A stretch of 15,890 bases of DNA. Origin: Streptosporangiaceae bacterium. GTDB taxonomy: Bacteria > Actinomycetota > Actinomycetes > Streptosporangiales > Streptosporangiaceae. The translations under genes were made by a program, and so were the position numbers. The notes below the pieces were generated by a model. The model was given only the letters and a program-made list of their open reading frames with translations. It ran no database searches and was not told the origin of the DNA. The number at the start of each line of letters is the position of its first letter. Positions within the stretch are counted from its first letter, which is position 1. Where the stretch lies: the NCBI GenBank assembly GCA_030039095.1, contig JASHQP010000190.1:1-15890 (forward strand). Direction: 5' to 3'. Shown here piece after piece: positions 1 through 7,029 of this stretch.

Positions 1-136
1 GGTCAGGCCGAGCAGACCGGTCAGGCCGAGCAGACCGGTCAGGCCGAGCAGACCGGTCAGGCCGAGCAGACCGGTCAGGCCGAGCAGACCGGTCAGGCCG
101 AGCAGACCGGTCAGGCCGAGCAGACCGGTCAGGCCG
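1..136 (+). repeat. 18-bp perfect tandem repeat, at least 7 copies
   Basis: The unit GGTCAGGCCGAGCAGACC repeats without a mismatch at 1, 19, 37, 55, 73, 91 and 109, followed by a 10-nt partial copy at 127-136. The unit is six codons (GQAEQT), so copy-number change keeps the frame. Each junction forms the 8-bp palindrome GACCGGTC. The array runs off the left edge, so the true copy number is unknown. Confidence 0.95.
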
Positions 137-375
137 CCCGGGAGGATGCCACCGCCTGGGCGGCACCGGCCGAGAGCGCTCCGGCCGCTGATGGCCAGGC
201 GTCGCAGCCGGACGTGAGTGCCGAGGCCGCAAACGGCCAGGTGTCCCCGGATGGCGCGCGACAGGACGAAACGGCCCAGCACGGCGCCTGGCACGGCGGC
301 GACCAGCAGAGCGGAAGCGGTCAGGACGGCCAGCAGGAGGCTCAGACGTCGGCAGGCTGGGGCCCAGGCGTCTGA
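1..375 (+). CDS. rne: C-terminal tail of probable ribonuclease E/G (5' end outside window)
   Basis: Frame 1 is open from the window edge to TGA at 373-375, giving 124 residues of low-complexity sequence. Residues 1-42 are seven copies of GQAEQT. The rest is rich in Gln, Gly, Ala, Ser and Asp and ends in GWGPGV. No catalytic domain lies inside the window, so the name rests on position. In actinobacteria the gene directly upstream of rplU-rpmA-obgE is normally rne, an endoribonuclease for mRNA decay and rRNA/tRNA processing, whose actinobacterial forms carry long disordered terminal extensions. This tail would be such a disordered arm, which in other species holds RNA or degradosome partners; nothing here shows a specific partner. 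The stop is 149 nt before rplU. Another disordered protein is possible. Confidence 0.6.
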   Translation, partial: GQAEQTGQAEQTGQAEQTGQAEQTGQAEQTGQAEQTGQAEQTGQAAREDATAWAAPAESAPAADGQASQPDVSAEAANGQVSPDGARQDETAQHGAWHGGDQQSGSGQDGQQEAQTSAGWGPGV

Positions 376-460
376 TAGTCTTTGTGGTCGGCGCGTCGGA
401 CAAGCCGGCGGCAGCACGCTCGGATTTGGGCCGTGCGCTACGCAGGCGGGCCAGTTCTTC

Positions 461-480
461 GCATCGATGCCGGACGATGC
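461..480 (+). promoter_or_regulatory. Possible leader hairpin upstream of rplU
   Basis: GCATCG at 461-466 pairs exactly with CGATGC at 475-480 across an 8-nt loop, 45 nt before the rplU start. A second small pairing, GCACG at 414-418 with CGTGC at 432-436, lies upstream. Ribosomal protein operons are often autoregulated through 5' leader structures, but this one does not match a leader class I can name. It may be incidental. Confidence 0.25.
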
Positions 481-524
481 CGCGGATCTCGCGGCGGGCC
501 CGCACAAGGGAGAGAGAGTTCTCG

Positions 525-968
525 GTGTACGCGATCGTGCGCTGCGGTGGCAGGCAGGAGAAGGCATCGGTTGACGATGTCCTGACCGTTGACAAGCTCG
601 CTGGTGAGGTCGGCTCCAGCGTGACGCTGCCCGCCGTGCTCGTCATAGATGATGACAAGGTCATCAGCGACCCCGCGGAGGTCGGCGGCTATCAGGTCAC
701 CGCGGAGATCCTGGGTGCGGCGGCCGGCCCCAAGATCAGCATGATCCACTACAAGAACAAGACCGGTTACCGTCGGCGTCTTGGCCACCGCCAGAAGTAC
801 ACGCAGGTCAAGATCACCAGCATCGAGGCGGCGAAGTCCGGCAGCACGAAGTCGAGCGCCAGCAAGGCCAGCACCTCGAGGACGAGTTCGGCCAAGGCCA
901 GCGACGGCGAGAAGGCCGGCGCAGCGTCTGCTCGCGGCGGCTCCGCCAGCTCGAGGAAGAAGGACTGA
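525..968 (+). CDS. rplU: 50S ribosomal protein L21 with C-terminal basic tail
   Basis: L21 binds 23S rRNA in the large subunit. Residues 1-103 are a full L21 core: [14 protein letters not shown] at the N-terminus, [19 protein letters not shown] in the middle, and the conserved [21 protein letters not shown] block at about 77-97. The GTG start at 525 is chosen because it puts YAIV right after Met, as in the family, and has AAGGGAG at 506-512 upstream. The longer frame starting at 384 adds residues unlike L21. Total length is 147 residues against roughly 100-106 usual. The extra 44 residues (104-147) are rich in Ser, Lys and Ala, have about ten basic residues, and end in SSRKKD. One base separates its stop from rpmA, so the two are surely co-transcribed. 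Confidence 0.95.
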   Translation: MYAIVRCGGRQEKASVDDVLTVDKLAGEVGSSVTLPAVLVIDDDKVISDPAEVGGYQVTAEILGAAAGPKISMIHYKNKTGYRRRLGHRQKYTQVKITSIEAAKSGSTKSSASKASTSRTSSAKASDGEKAGAASARGGSASSRKKD

Positions 969-969
969 G

Positions 970-1254
970 ATGGCACACAAGAAGGGCGCGTCATCCAGCC
1001 GGAACGGGCGCGACTCCAACGCCCAGCGACTCGGGGTCAAGCGGTTCGGAGGCCAGCTCGTGGGCGCGGGCGAGATCATCGTCCGCCAGCACGGAACTCA
1101 CTTCCACCCTGGGCTCGGCGTCGGCCGTGGCGGGGATGACACTCTGTTCGCTCTGGTCAGCGGCAGGGTTGAGTTCGGCACCCGGCGCGGGCGCCGCGCC
1201 GTGAGCGTGATCCCCGAGGACTCCGAGGTGGCCGCACCGGCCGAGGCTCGCTAG
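970..1254 (+). CDS. rpmA: 50S ribosomal protein L27
   Basis: L27 reaches into the peptidyl transferase centre with its N-terminus and aids tRNA placement. The 94-residue product begins [20 protein letters not shown], the typical L27 start, without the cleaved N-terminal extension found in Firmicutes. LGVKRFGGQ and the [10 protein letters not shown] and [16 protein letters not shown] blocks follow. The last ten residues are a short Ala/Glu tail of no clear meaning. ATG at 970 lies one base after the rplU stop (TGAGATG), so translation is likely coupled. A small hairpin with a T-run follows at 1272-1295, and obgE starts 164 nt downstream, so obgE may have partly separate expression. Confidence 0.97.
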   Translation: MAHKKGASSSRNGRDSNAQRLGVKRFGGQLVGAGEIIVRQHGTHFHPGLGVGRGGDDTLFALVSGRVEFGTRRGRRAVSVIPEDSEVAAPAEAR

Positions 1255-1271
1255 ACCGCCAGCCAGGTAGA

Positions 1272-1295
1272 CGTCCGCCTGCCGGACGGGATTTT
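1272..1295 (+). terminator. Weak intrinsic terminator after rpmA
   Basis: CGTCCG at 1272-1277 pairs with CGGACG at 1283-1288 over a 5-nt loop, followed by GGATTTTC. A six-bp GC-rich stem with a short T-run 18 nt after the rpmA stop could terminate part of the transcripts before obgE. Confidence 0.4.
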
Positions 1296-1344
1296 CATGA
1301 TCGTGGTAGATAGTGAGCCTGCACCCGATCCTCCCGGATTTTCA

Positions 1345-1386
1345 ACGCGGCTGGCCAGGCGGTCTTCTACGCGGCTGGCGGGGCGG
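1345..1386 (+). repeat. Imperfect 18-bp direct repeat upstream of obgE
   Basis: ACGCGGCTGGCCAGGCGG at 1345-1362 is repeated at 1369-1386 with two changes (CA to GG), a 24-bp period. It lies 33 nt before the obgE start. It could be a paired binding site or a chance duplication in GC-rich DNA. Confidence 0.5.
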
Positions 1387-1418
1387 CCGGGGGAGCGCCG
1401 CCGGGACGGAGTGGGGGA

Positions 1419-2783
1419 GTGGCTGAATTCGCTGACCGGGCCGAGCTTCGCGTGTACGCGGGCAACGGTGGGCACGGCTGTGCCTCGATTCGCCGGGAGA
1501 AGTTCAAGCCGCTCGGCGGCCCCGACGGCGGGAACGGCGGCCGTGGCGGCGACGTGATCATGGAAGTTGACCCCAACGCCTCGACGCTGCTCGACTTCCA
1601 CCGCAGGCCGGTCCGCCGTGCCGGCAACGGCAAGCAGGGCGAAGGCTCAAACCGCAGCGGCGCCGACGGCGCCGACCTGCTGCTGCGCGTGCCCGAAGGG
1701 ACGGTGGTGAAGACCAGCGACGGCGAGGTGCTCGCCGACCTGGTCGGAGCCGGGACCAGGTTCGTGGCCGCCCAGGGTGGCCGAGGCGGGCTCGGGAACG
1801 CCGCGCTGGCTTCAACTCGGCGGAAGGCGCCAGGCTTTGCGCTGCGCGGCGAGCCCGGCGTTGACCGCCGCCTCGTGCTCGAGCTGAAGACCGTCGCCGA
1901 CGTCGGCCTCGTCGGGTTCCCGAACGCTGGTAAGTCGTCGCTGATCGCGGCCATGTCCGCGGCGCGGCCCAAGATCGCAAACTACCCGTTCACGACGCTG
2001 ACCCCGCATCTCGGAGTGGTCGAGGCCGGCGACACCCAGTTCGTGATCGCCGACGTGCCCGGGCTGATACCGGGGGCCAGCCGCGGGAAGGGCCTCGGGC
2101 TCGACTTCCTGAGGCACGTCGAGCGCTGCCTGGCACTGCTGCACGTCATCGACTGCACGTCCGAGGAGCCGGGCCGCGACCCGATCTCCGACCTGGACGT
2201 GATCGAGCAGGAGCTCGCTGCCTACGAAGCCGCGACCGGCGCGAGCCTGCGCGACCGCCCACGGGCCGTGGCGCTCAACAAGGTCGACGTGCCATCCGGC
2301 CGGGAGATGGCCGAGCTGGTCGCCCCGGAACTGCTCGCGCGGGGATATCAGGTGTGCATGGTGTCGGCGGCCACGCACGAAGGACTGCGCGAGCTTGCGT
2401 TTGTGCTGGCTGGCCTCGTGGACGAGGCTCGGGCGGCGCTGCCGCCGCCCGAGCCGACCCGGCTGGTGATCCGGCCAGCGCCGGTCGCCGGGGGCGACTT
2501 CGAAGTGGTCAGGTCGGGGGAGAACCGCTTCGTCATCCGGGGCGAGAAGCCCCGCCGGTGGATCCTGCAGACCGACTTCAGCAACGACGAGGCCGTGGGC
2601 TACCTCGCTGACCGGCTGGCGCGGCTGGGGATCGAGGACGCGCTTGCCGAGGCCGGCGCGCTGCCGGGCGCCGAGGTGCTGATCGGCGAAGACGACAATG
2701 CTGTCGTGTTCGACTGGGATCCGAACCTGCCTGCCGACGCCGGCCTCGGGCCGCGGGGCAGCGACCCGAGGCTATCGAGATAG
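1419..2783 (+). CDS. obgE: Obg family GTPase ObgE/CgtA
   Basis: ObgE is an essential GTPase that binds the 50S subunit and links ribosome assembly to growth state. The 454-residue product has three parts: a glycine-rich Obg fold at about 2-158 ([30 protein letters not shown]), a GTPase domain at about 160-335, and an OCT domain at about 357-435. G motifs are intact: GFPNAGKSS 166-174, FTTLTPHLG 191-199, DVPG 212-215, NKVD 287-290 and SAA 316-318. The start is GTG at 1419, with GGAG at 1408-1411 seven nt upstream, and it gives the expected N-terminus ([10 protein letters not shown] against MTTFVDRVEL-type starts in Streptomyces). It sits downstream of L21/L27 as in most bacteria. In Streptomyces and Mycobacterium proB usually follows; here it does not. 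Confidence 0.98.
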   Translation: MAEFADRAELRVYAGNGGHGCASIRREKFKPLGGPDGGNGGRGGDVIMEVDPNASTLLDFHRRPVRRAGNGKQGEGSNRSGADGADLLLRVPEGTVVKTSDGEVLADLVGAGTRFVAAQGGRGGLGNAALASTRRKAPGFALRGEPGVDRRLVLELKTVADVGLVGFPNAGKSSLIAAMSAARPKIANYPFTTLTPHLGVVEAGDTQFVIADVPGLIPGASRGKGLGLDFLRHVERCLALLHVIDCTSEEPGRDPISDLDVIEQELAAYEAATGASLRDRPRAVALNKVDVPSGREMAELVAPELLARGYQVCMVSAATHEGLRELAFVLAGLVDEARAALPPPEPTRLVIRPAPVAGGDFEVVRSGENRFVIRGEKPRRWILQTDFSNDEAVGYLADRLARLGIEDALAEAGALPGAEVLIGEDDNAVVFDWDPNLPADAGLGPRGSDPRLSR

Positions 2784-2799
2784 CTGCGTCGCAAGCATT

Positions 2800-2829
2800 A
2801 AAAAAAGCGCGCTACGCTTGTTAGCACGC
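2800..2829 (-). terminator. Leftward-facing intrinsic terminator between obgE and helD
   Basis: Read on the minus strand, GCGTGCTA (2829-2822), a 7-nt loop, and TAGCGCGC (2814-2807) form an 8-bp stem with one U-G wobble, followed at once by seven T (2806-2800). On the plus strand the same position is a C-A mismatch and there is no T-run, so the terminator is built for leftward transcription. No minus-strand gene ends here. Confidence 0.5.
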
Positions 2830-2862
2830 CTTCTCGTTCAATCACGAATCTATTTAGCACAA

Positions 2863-2880
2863 GTAACAAAATAACGTTAC
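2863..2880. promoter_or_regulatory. AT-rich palindromic site just upstream of helD
   Basis: GTAAC at 2863-2867 and GTTAC at 2876-2880 are inverted repeats, and TAACGTTA at 2872-2879 is an 8-bp palindrome. The site ends just before the SD of helD, within a 110-nt AT-rich stretch that must hold the helD promoter. I could not place a convincing -35/-10 pair. I also see no clear copy of the rifamycin-associated element known from some helR promoters. A repressor site is plausible but unproven. Confidence 0.3.
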
Positions 2881-2895
2881 CGAAAGGAAACATGA

Positions 2896-5193
2896 TTGTC
2901 AAGCGATGAAATCGGGGGCGAGCAGGAGTACGTCTGGCTGCTCTACGGTCGGCTTGACGACATGAGGAAGCGCGCCTCGGACCGGCTGGCGGAGGTGCTG
3001 CGGCAGGGCGGTGGGACGCACCAGGCCCGCACCGAGCGCGAAGCGTTCAGTGCCATGTACATCCAGCAGATTTCCCAGTTCGATGCCGCCGAGCACGGGC
3101 TGTGCTTCGGCAGGCTGGATTTCCACGACGGAAATCGTTTCTACATCGGGCGGATCGGGATTCACGACGATTCCGATGAGTATGAGCAGCTGCTCATGGA
3201 CTGGCGCGCCGAGGCGGCGCGGCCGTTCTATCTGGCGACTGCGGCGTCGCCCGCTGGCGTCCGGCGGCGCCGGCATATCAAGACCCGGGACCGGGCCGTG
3301 GTCAGCCTGGACGACGAGGTCCTCGACCTGGCGGCCGCCGATCCGGGGAAACACGAGGGGCTGACCGGTGAGTCGTCGCTGATGGCCGCGCTCGCCGCGA
3401 GCCGGACCGGGCGGATGCGAGACATCGTCGAGACCATCCAGGCCGAGCAGGACTGGATCATCCGCTCCGAGCTGGCCGGGGTGCTCGTGGTTCAGGGCGG
3501 CCCGGGCACCGGCAAGACCGCCGTGGCCCTGCACCGCGCGGCGTACCTGCTCTACACCTACCGGCAGCAGCTGCTGAAGCGCGGCGTGCTCGTCGTCGGC
3601 CCTAACACCACGTTCCTGCGGTATATCGATCAGGTGCTCCCGTCGCTCGGCGAGACCAGCGTGCTGCTGTCGACGGTGGCCGATCTCTATCCCGGCATCA
3701 GCGGCCGTGGCAGTGATCCCGCGGACACTGCCGAGATCAAGGGCAGGCTGGCCATGGCGGACGTCATCGCCACGGCGGTCCGGGACCGTCAGCGGATGCC
3801 GGAGCGCCCGGTCGAGGTCCGGATCGACCGTGAGACGCTGCGGCTGACCCCGGCCGTCTGCAAAAAAGCCAGGGAGCGGGCCCGGCGCTCGCGCCGGCCG
3901 CACAATCAGGCGCGGCAGGTGTTCGCACGCGAGATTGCCGACGCCCTCACCAGGCAGCTCGCCGCGCGGATCGGCGCAAACGTGCTGGGCGAGGAGAACC
4001 TGCTCTCCAAGGCCGACGTGAACGAGCTTCGGCACGAGGTGCGCAACGATCCGGGCGTGCGCGCGCTCATCGAGCGGTTGTGGCCGGTGCTGACCCCGCA
4101 GCGGCTGGTGGGCGAACTGCTGTCATCGGCCGACCGGCTCGCTTCCGCGGCGCCGCGGCTGATCACGGCCGAGCGCTCGGCCCTGCTCCGTCCGGCCGGC
4201 AGCGAGTGGACGCCCGCCGACGTGCCGCTGCTCGACGAGGCGGCCGAGCTTCTGGGCGAAGACGACCGCGCGGCGAGGATCGCGGCGGGACGCCGCCGCC
4301 GGGCGCAGGTCGACTACGCGCGCGGTGTGCTCGACATCATCTCCCGCGATGTGGAGGATGATCCGGAGATCCTCATGGGCTCCGACCTGGTGGATGCCAG
4401 CCGGCTGGCCATGCGGCAGGAGGAAGACGAGGGCCTGACTGCCGCCGAGCGGGCGGCCGGCGACCGGACGTGGGCGTTCGGCCACATCATCGTCGACGAG
4501 GCCCAGGAGCTTTCGGAGATGGCTTGGCGGATGCTGATGCGGCGCTGCCCGAGCCGGTCGATGACGATCGTCGGCGACGTCGCGCAGACCGGCAGCCTGG
4601 CCGGGGCCTCGTCCTGGTCGAGCGTGCTCGAGCGGTATCAGGGGGAGCGGTGGCGGCTCACCGGGCTGACCATCAACTACCGCACTCCGGCCGAGATCAT
4701 GGCGATCGCCGCGGACGTGCTGGCCGCGATCGACCCGGCCCTCGAGCTGCCGCACTCGGTACGCGACACCGGCGTCGTGCCCTGGCGGCTGGCCACCTCG
4801 CCGTCGGACCTCGCCGAAAGCCTTGCCGACGCCGCGGGCCAGGCCGCCGCGGCGACGGGTGACGGCCGGCTCGGGGTGATCGTTCCCGCCGCGAGGCTGG
4901 ACGAGCTCGGGGCAGCGATCCAGGCCGTGATGCCCGACGCGGCCGTGGGGGAGGACTCGGACACCGAACGCCCGGTCGTGGTGCTGACCGTTGCCCAGGC
5001 CAAGGGCCTGGAATTCGACTCGGTGCTGATCGGCGACCCGGCCGGCATCGTGGCCGAGTCGCTGCGTGGCCTCAACGATCTGTATGTCGCGCTGACCCGG
5101 GCGACGCAGCGGCTCGGCGTCGTGTACTCCGGCGAGCTGCCAAAGGTCCTGGATGGCCTGCACCCGGTCGGCGACCTCACGCTGGTCCGCTAG
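2896..5193 (+). CDS. helD: HelD-type RNA polymerase-associated UvrD-like helicase
   Basis: HelD proteins are superfamily 1 ATPases that insert into RNA polymerase and strip it from DNA, recycling stalled enzyme; some actinobacterial forms (HelR) give rifampicin tolerance. The 765-residue product has an N-terminal helical arm (about 5-75, EYVWLLYGRLDDMRKRASDR), Walker A GGPGTGKT at 201-208, Walker B DEAQE at 534-538, GDVAQTGS, NYRTPAEI from 594, KGLEFD at 703-708 and YVALTR at 730-735. Length and layout fit the actinobacterial class rather than UvrD or PcrA. The start is TTG at 2896: AAGGA (2884-2888) lies seven nt upstream, a stop closes the frame just before it, and homology to the N-terminal arm begins almost at once. 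An ATG at 2892 in another frame gives only a five-residue peptide. Resistance function cannot be read from sequence. Confidence 0.9.
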   Translation: MSSDEIGGEQEYVWLLYGRLDDMRKRASDRLAEVLRQGGGTHQARTEREAFSAMYIQQISQFDAAEHGLCFGRLDFHDGNRFYIGRIGIHDDSDEYEQLLMDWRAEAARPFYLATAASPAGVRRRRHIKTRDRAVVSLDDEVLDLAAADPGKHEGLTGESSLMAALAASRTGRMRDIVETIQAEQDWIIRSELAGVLVVQGGPGTGKTAVALHRAAYLLYTYRQQLLKRGVLVVGPNTTFLRYIDQVLPSLGETSVLLSTVADLYPGISGRGSDPADTAEIKGRLAMADVIATAVRDRQRMPERPVEVRIDRETLRLTPAVCKKARERARRSRRPHNQARQVFAREIADALTRQLAARIGANVLGEENLLSKADVNELRHEVRNDPGVRALIERLWPVLTPQRLVGELLSSADRLASAAPRLITAERSALLRPAGSEWTPADVPLLDEAAELLGEDDRAARIAAGRRRRAQVDYARGVLDIISRDVEDDPEILMGSDLVDASRLAMRQEEDEGLTAAERAAGDRTWAFGHIIVDEAQELSEMAWRMLMRRCPSRSMTIVGDVAQTGSLAGASSWSSVLERYQGERWRLTGLTINYRTPAEIMAIAADVLAAIDPALELPHSVRDTGVVPWRLATSPSDLAESLADAAGQAAAATGDGRLGVIVPAARLDELGAAIQAVMPDAAVGEDSDTERPVVVLTVAQAKGLEFDSVLIGDPAGIVAESLRGLNDLYVALTRATQRLGVVYSGELPKVLDGLHPVGDLTLVR

Positions 5194-5202
5194 CTTCCGG
5201 GC

Positions 5203-5303
5203 TCAGCCGACAACCCTGGGCTGGTCGATCACCCAGAGCCAGCTTCCGTCCGGCTGGCGCCGGGCTACCTCGGCCGTGGCGCCGTGCTGGCCGAGCGGAC
5301 GGG
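5203..5303 (-). pseudogene. C-terminal remnant of a SnoaL/DUF4440-like protein
   Basis: Just downstream of the sigma factor stop, in a different minus-strand frame, the sequence reads GATAEVARRQPDGSWLWVID followed by QPRVVG and a TGA at 5203-5205. The pattern RRQPDGSW-x-x-VID-x-P is typical of the last strands of NTF2-fold SnoaL/DUF4440 proteins. No start, SD or N-terminal part exists, because the frame runs back into sigma factor coding sequence. I read it as the tail of a lost gene. The match is from memory of the family pattern, not a search. Confidence 0.4.
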
Positions 5304-6164
5304 TTACCTGCCAAGCTCGGCAGGTTCGTCCAGCCGCGTGAGCTTCAGCGGATTCCGGACCAGGTAGACCCGGGTGACCCGGCCGTCCTCCACGACCAGA
5401 CTCACCGCCGCCCGCTCGCCGGCTACCTCGATCACCCCCGCGGGCGCACCATTGAGCCACGCGGTCGTCGATTTAAATTCGTGTTGGCTCGCGTGCGCGA
5501 GTATCACTGCTACCCGTTCTCCGCCGCAGACGGGGGCCAGCGTGGCGGCCGCGAGCCCGCCGCCGTCGGCGATCATGACCACGTCCGGCGCCATGACCTC
5601 CATCAGATCCTGCAGCCGCCCGGTCCGCAGAGCCGCCAGGAACCGCTCCACCACGGCCCGCTGTTCCGATCGGCTCACGTTCATTCTCGGCCGGCGGGCC
5701 GCCACATGCTCTCGGGCCCGCCGCGCGATCTGCCGCACCGTGGCCGCGGGTTTTCCGATGGCCTCAGCGATCTCGCTGTATGGGATCTCGAAGACCTCGC
5801 GGAGCACGAACACGGCCCGTTCCGTCGGCGCGAGCGTTTCCAGCACGGTCAGCATCGCGATCGACACGCTTTCAGCGAGTTCGACGTCCTCGGCGACATC
5901 GGGGCTGGTCAGCAGCGGTTCCGGGAGCCACTCGCCGACGTAGGCCTCGCGGCTACGTGACAACGTCCGCAAGCGGTTGAGCGCCTGGCGCGTGACGATC
6001 TGGACGAGGTACGCCCGCGGGTCCCGCACCTGCGCCCGGTCGACGTCGGCCCACCGTAGCCAGGACTCCTGCAGCACGTCCTCCGCATCAGCCGCCGAGC
6101 CCAGCATCTCGTAGGCGACGGTGAACAGCAGGCCTCGATGGGCGAGGAACGGATCCCCGGTCAT
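5304..6164 (-). CDS. ECF41-family (SigJ-like) RNA polymerase sigma factor with SnoaL-like C-terminal domain
   Basis: This 286-residue protein has sigma-2 at about 8-70 (AEDVLQESWLRW, DPRAYLVQIVTRQALNRLR), sigma-4 at about 103-155 (LAPTERAVFVLREVFEIPYS, then ATVRQIARRAREH), and an NTF2/SnoaL-like domain at about 165-280. ECF41 factors have no separate anti-sigma; the fused C-terminal domain controls activity. The linker signature WLPEP is at 79-83. The two C-terminal signatures, usually DGGGK/R and NPDKL, appear here as DGGGL (200-204) and NPLKL (271-275). ATG at 6164 overlaps the TGA of the upstream CMD-like gene by four bases (ATGA), so translation is coupled; ECF41 genes are known to sit beside such genes. 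Convergent with helD. Confidence 0.93.
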   Translation of the reverse strand: MTGDPFLAHRGLLFTVAYEMLGSAADAEDVLQESWLRWADVDRAQVRDPRAYLVQIVTRQALNRLRTLSRSREAYVGEWLPEPLLTSPDVAEDVELAESVSIAMLTVLETLAPTERAVFVLREVFEIPYSEIAEAIGKPAATVRQIARRAREHVAARRPRMNVSRSEQRAVVERFLAALRTGRLQDLMEVMAPDVVMIADGGGLAAATLAPVCGGERVAVILAHASQHEFKSTTAWLNGAPAGVIEVAGERAAVSLVVEDGRVTRVYLVRNPLKLTRLDEPAELGR

Positions 6165-6739
6165 GCTGGCGACGCGACGGTCGGCGTCTCGGGCCGTCTG
6201 GCCAGCGGAATCTCGCAGGCATCCGAGTAGCCCTGCGACGTGATGCCGTGTGCGGTATTGACTCGACTCGCCATGTTGGCGACGCCGATGAACACGGTGA
6301 GCTCGACCAGCGCCGAGGGGCCGAGCCGCTCCAGCAGGCTGGCCGACAGCTCGTCGGTGACGGTCGTCGGCGTGTTGGTCATGGCCTCGGCGTACTCCAG
6401 CACGTCCCGCTCCAGCGGCGTGAACGCCTCTGAATCCCGCCAGCATGGCACCTGGCTCGCCTTGGCCACATCCAGGTGGTGGTTCATCGCCAGGAAGTAG
6501 TTGACGTCGAGGCACCAGCTGCATCCGACCTGTGCCGCGACGGCCATGTGCGCGAACGTCTTGAGGCTGGCGTCGGCCGCGTCCCACGTGCCCAGCTTGG
6601 CCGAGAGTTCCTGGCTGGCCATGGCCACTTTGGGGTTGTTGTACGTCACCTCGACGGGCTCGGGCACCGCACCCAACTGCCTGATCATGTTTTCCCTGAG
6701 CTCGGCGGGCAGCTCAGTCTTTGGGACGCGTAGCGCCAT
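6161..6739 (-). CDS. Carboxymuconolactone decarboxylase/AhpD-like protein
   Basis: The 192-residue protein belongs to the CMD/AhpD fold. The key sequence is AAQVGCSWCLDVN with a CxxC pair at Cys73 and Cys76, the redox or peroxidase-type centre of AhpD-like proteins; a second helical part (LERDVLEYAEAM, about 109-120) is typical of the larger CMD members. Substrate is unknown. CMD-like proteins are one of the three usual partner classes of ECF41 sigma factors, so it is likely the main output of the regulator next door. ATG at 6739 is preceded by AAGGAGGACACC, a near-perfect SD. An upstream in-frame ATG at 6772 lacks this spacing and would overlap the promoter's transcribed start region. The stop overlaps the sigma factor start. 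Confidence 0.9.
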   Translation of the reverse strand: MALRVPKTELPAELRENMIRQLGAVPEPVEVTYNNPKVAMASQELSAKLGTWDAADASLKTFAHMAVAAQVGCSWCLDVNYFLAMNHHLDVAKASQVPCWRDSEAFTPLERDVLEYAEAMTNTPTTVTDELSASLLERLGPSALVELTVFIGVANMASRVNTAHGITSQGYSDACEIPLARRPETPTVASPA

Positions 6740-6775
6740 GGTGTCCTCCTTGGACGTTTGCCTGTTTGGCATGGA

Positions 6776-6802
6776 GACACCACCGGGCCCGCGGGCGTTA
6801 CA
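6776..6802 (-). promoter_or_regulatory. Candidate ECF41-dependent promoter of the CMD-sigma operon
   Basis: On the minus strand TGTAACG (6802-6796), exactly 16 nt, then TGTC (6779-6776) resembles the ECF41 promoter pattern I recall as TGTCACA-N16-CGTC: 5 of 7 and 3 of 4 positions match with identical spacing. Transcription would start near 6769, about 30 nt before the ATG, leaving room for the SD at about 6744-6751. Confidence 0.55.
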
Positions 6803-6816
6803 GCCCGAGAAAGCGA

Positions 6817-6851
6817 CGAGGCCCCTACATGTATGAGATGTAGGGGCCTCG
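6817..6851 (-). terminator. Perfect 14-bp-stem hairpin, likely leftward terminator
   Basis: CGAGGCCCCTACAT at 6817-6830 pairs exactly with 6838-6851 over a 7-nt loop. Read leftward the stem is followed by TCGCTTTCT, a loose T-rich tail; read rightward there is none. It lies 14 nt upstream of the CMD-sigma promoter and about 416 nt beyond the M48 gene stop, so it would insulate the operon from leftward read-through. Confidence 0.6.
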
Positions 6852-7029
6852 CCTGGCCCTGCCGTGCTCAGCGAACCGATTGCTCGGCTGCCCTGCACCG
6901 CCCGGCCGCCCACCGCTATAGGGTGCCCGCCCTCGGCGCCGGTTGCCCGGCTCCTCGGCCGTTTCCTGGAGTTGCCCCCGGGATCGGCTCCCGTATTTGG
7001 TGGTGAGTGAATTTCTACAACCTCCGCCC

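Noticed and set aside
1..136. CRISPR array
   Set aside because: The 18-bp units are directly adjoining with no spacers and are in frame with a coding tail.
384..524. Longer N-terminus for L21
   Set aside because: The extra residues do not resemble L21, while GTG 525 gives the exact family start.
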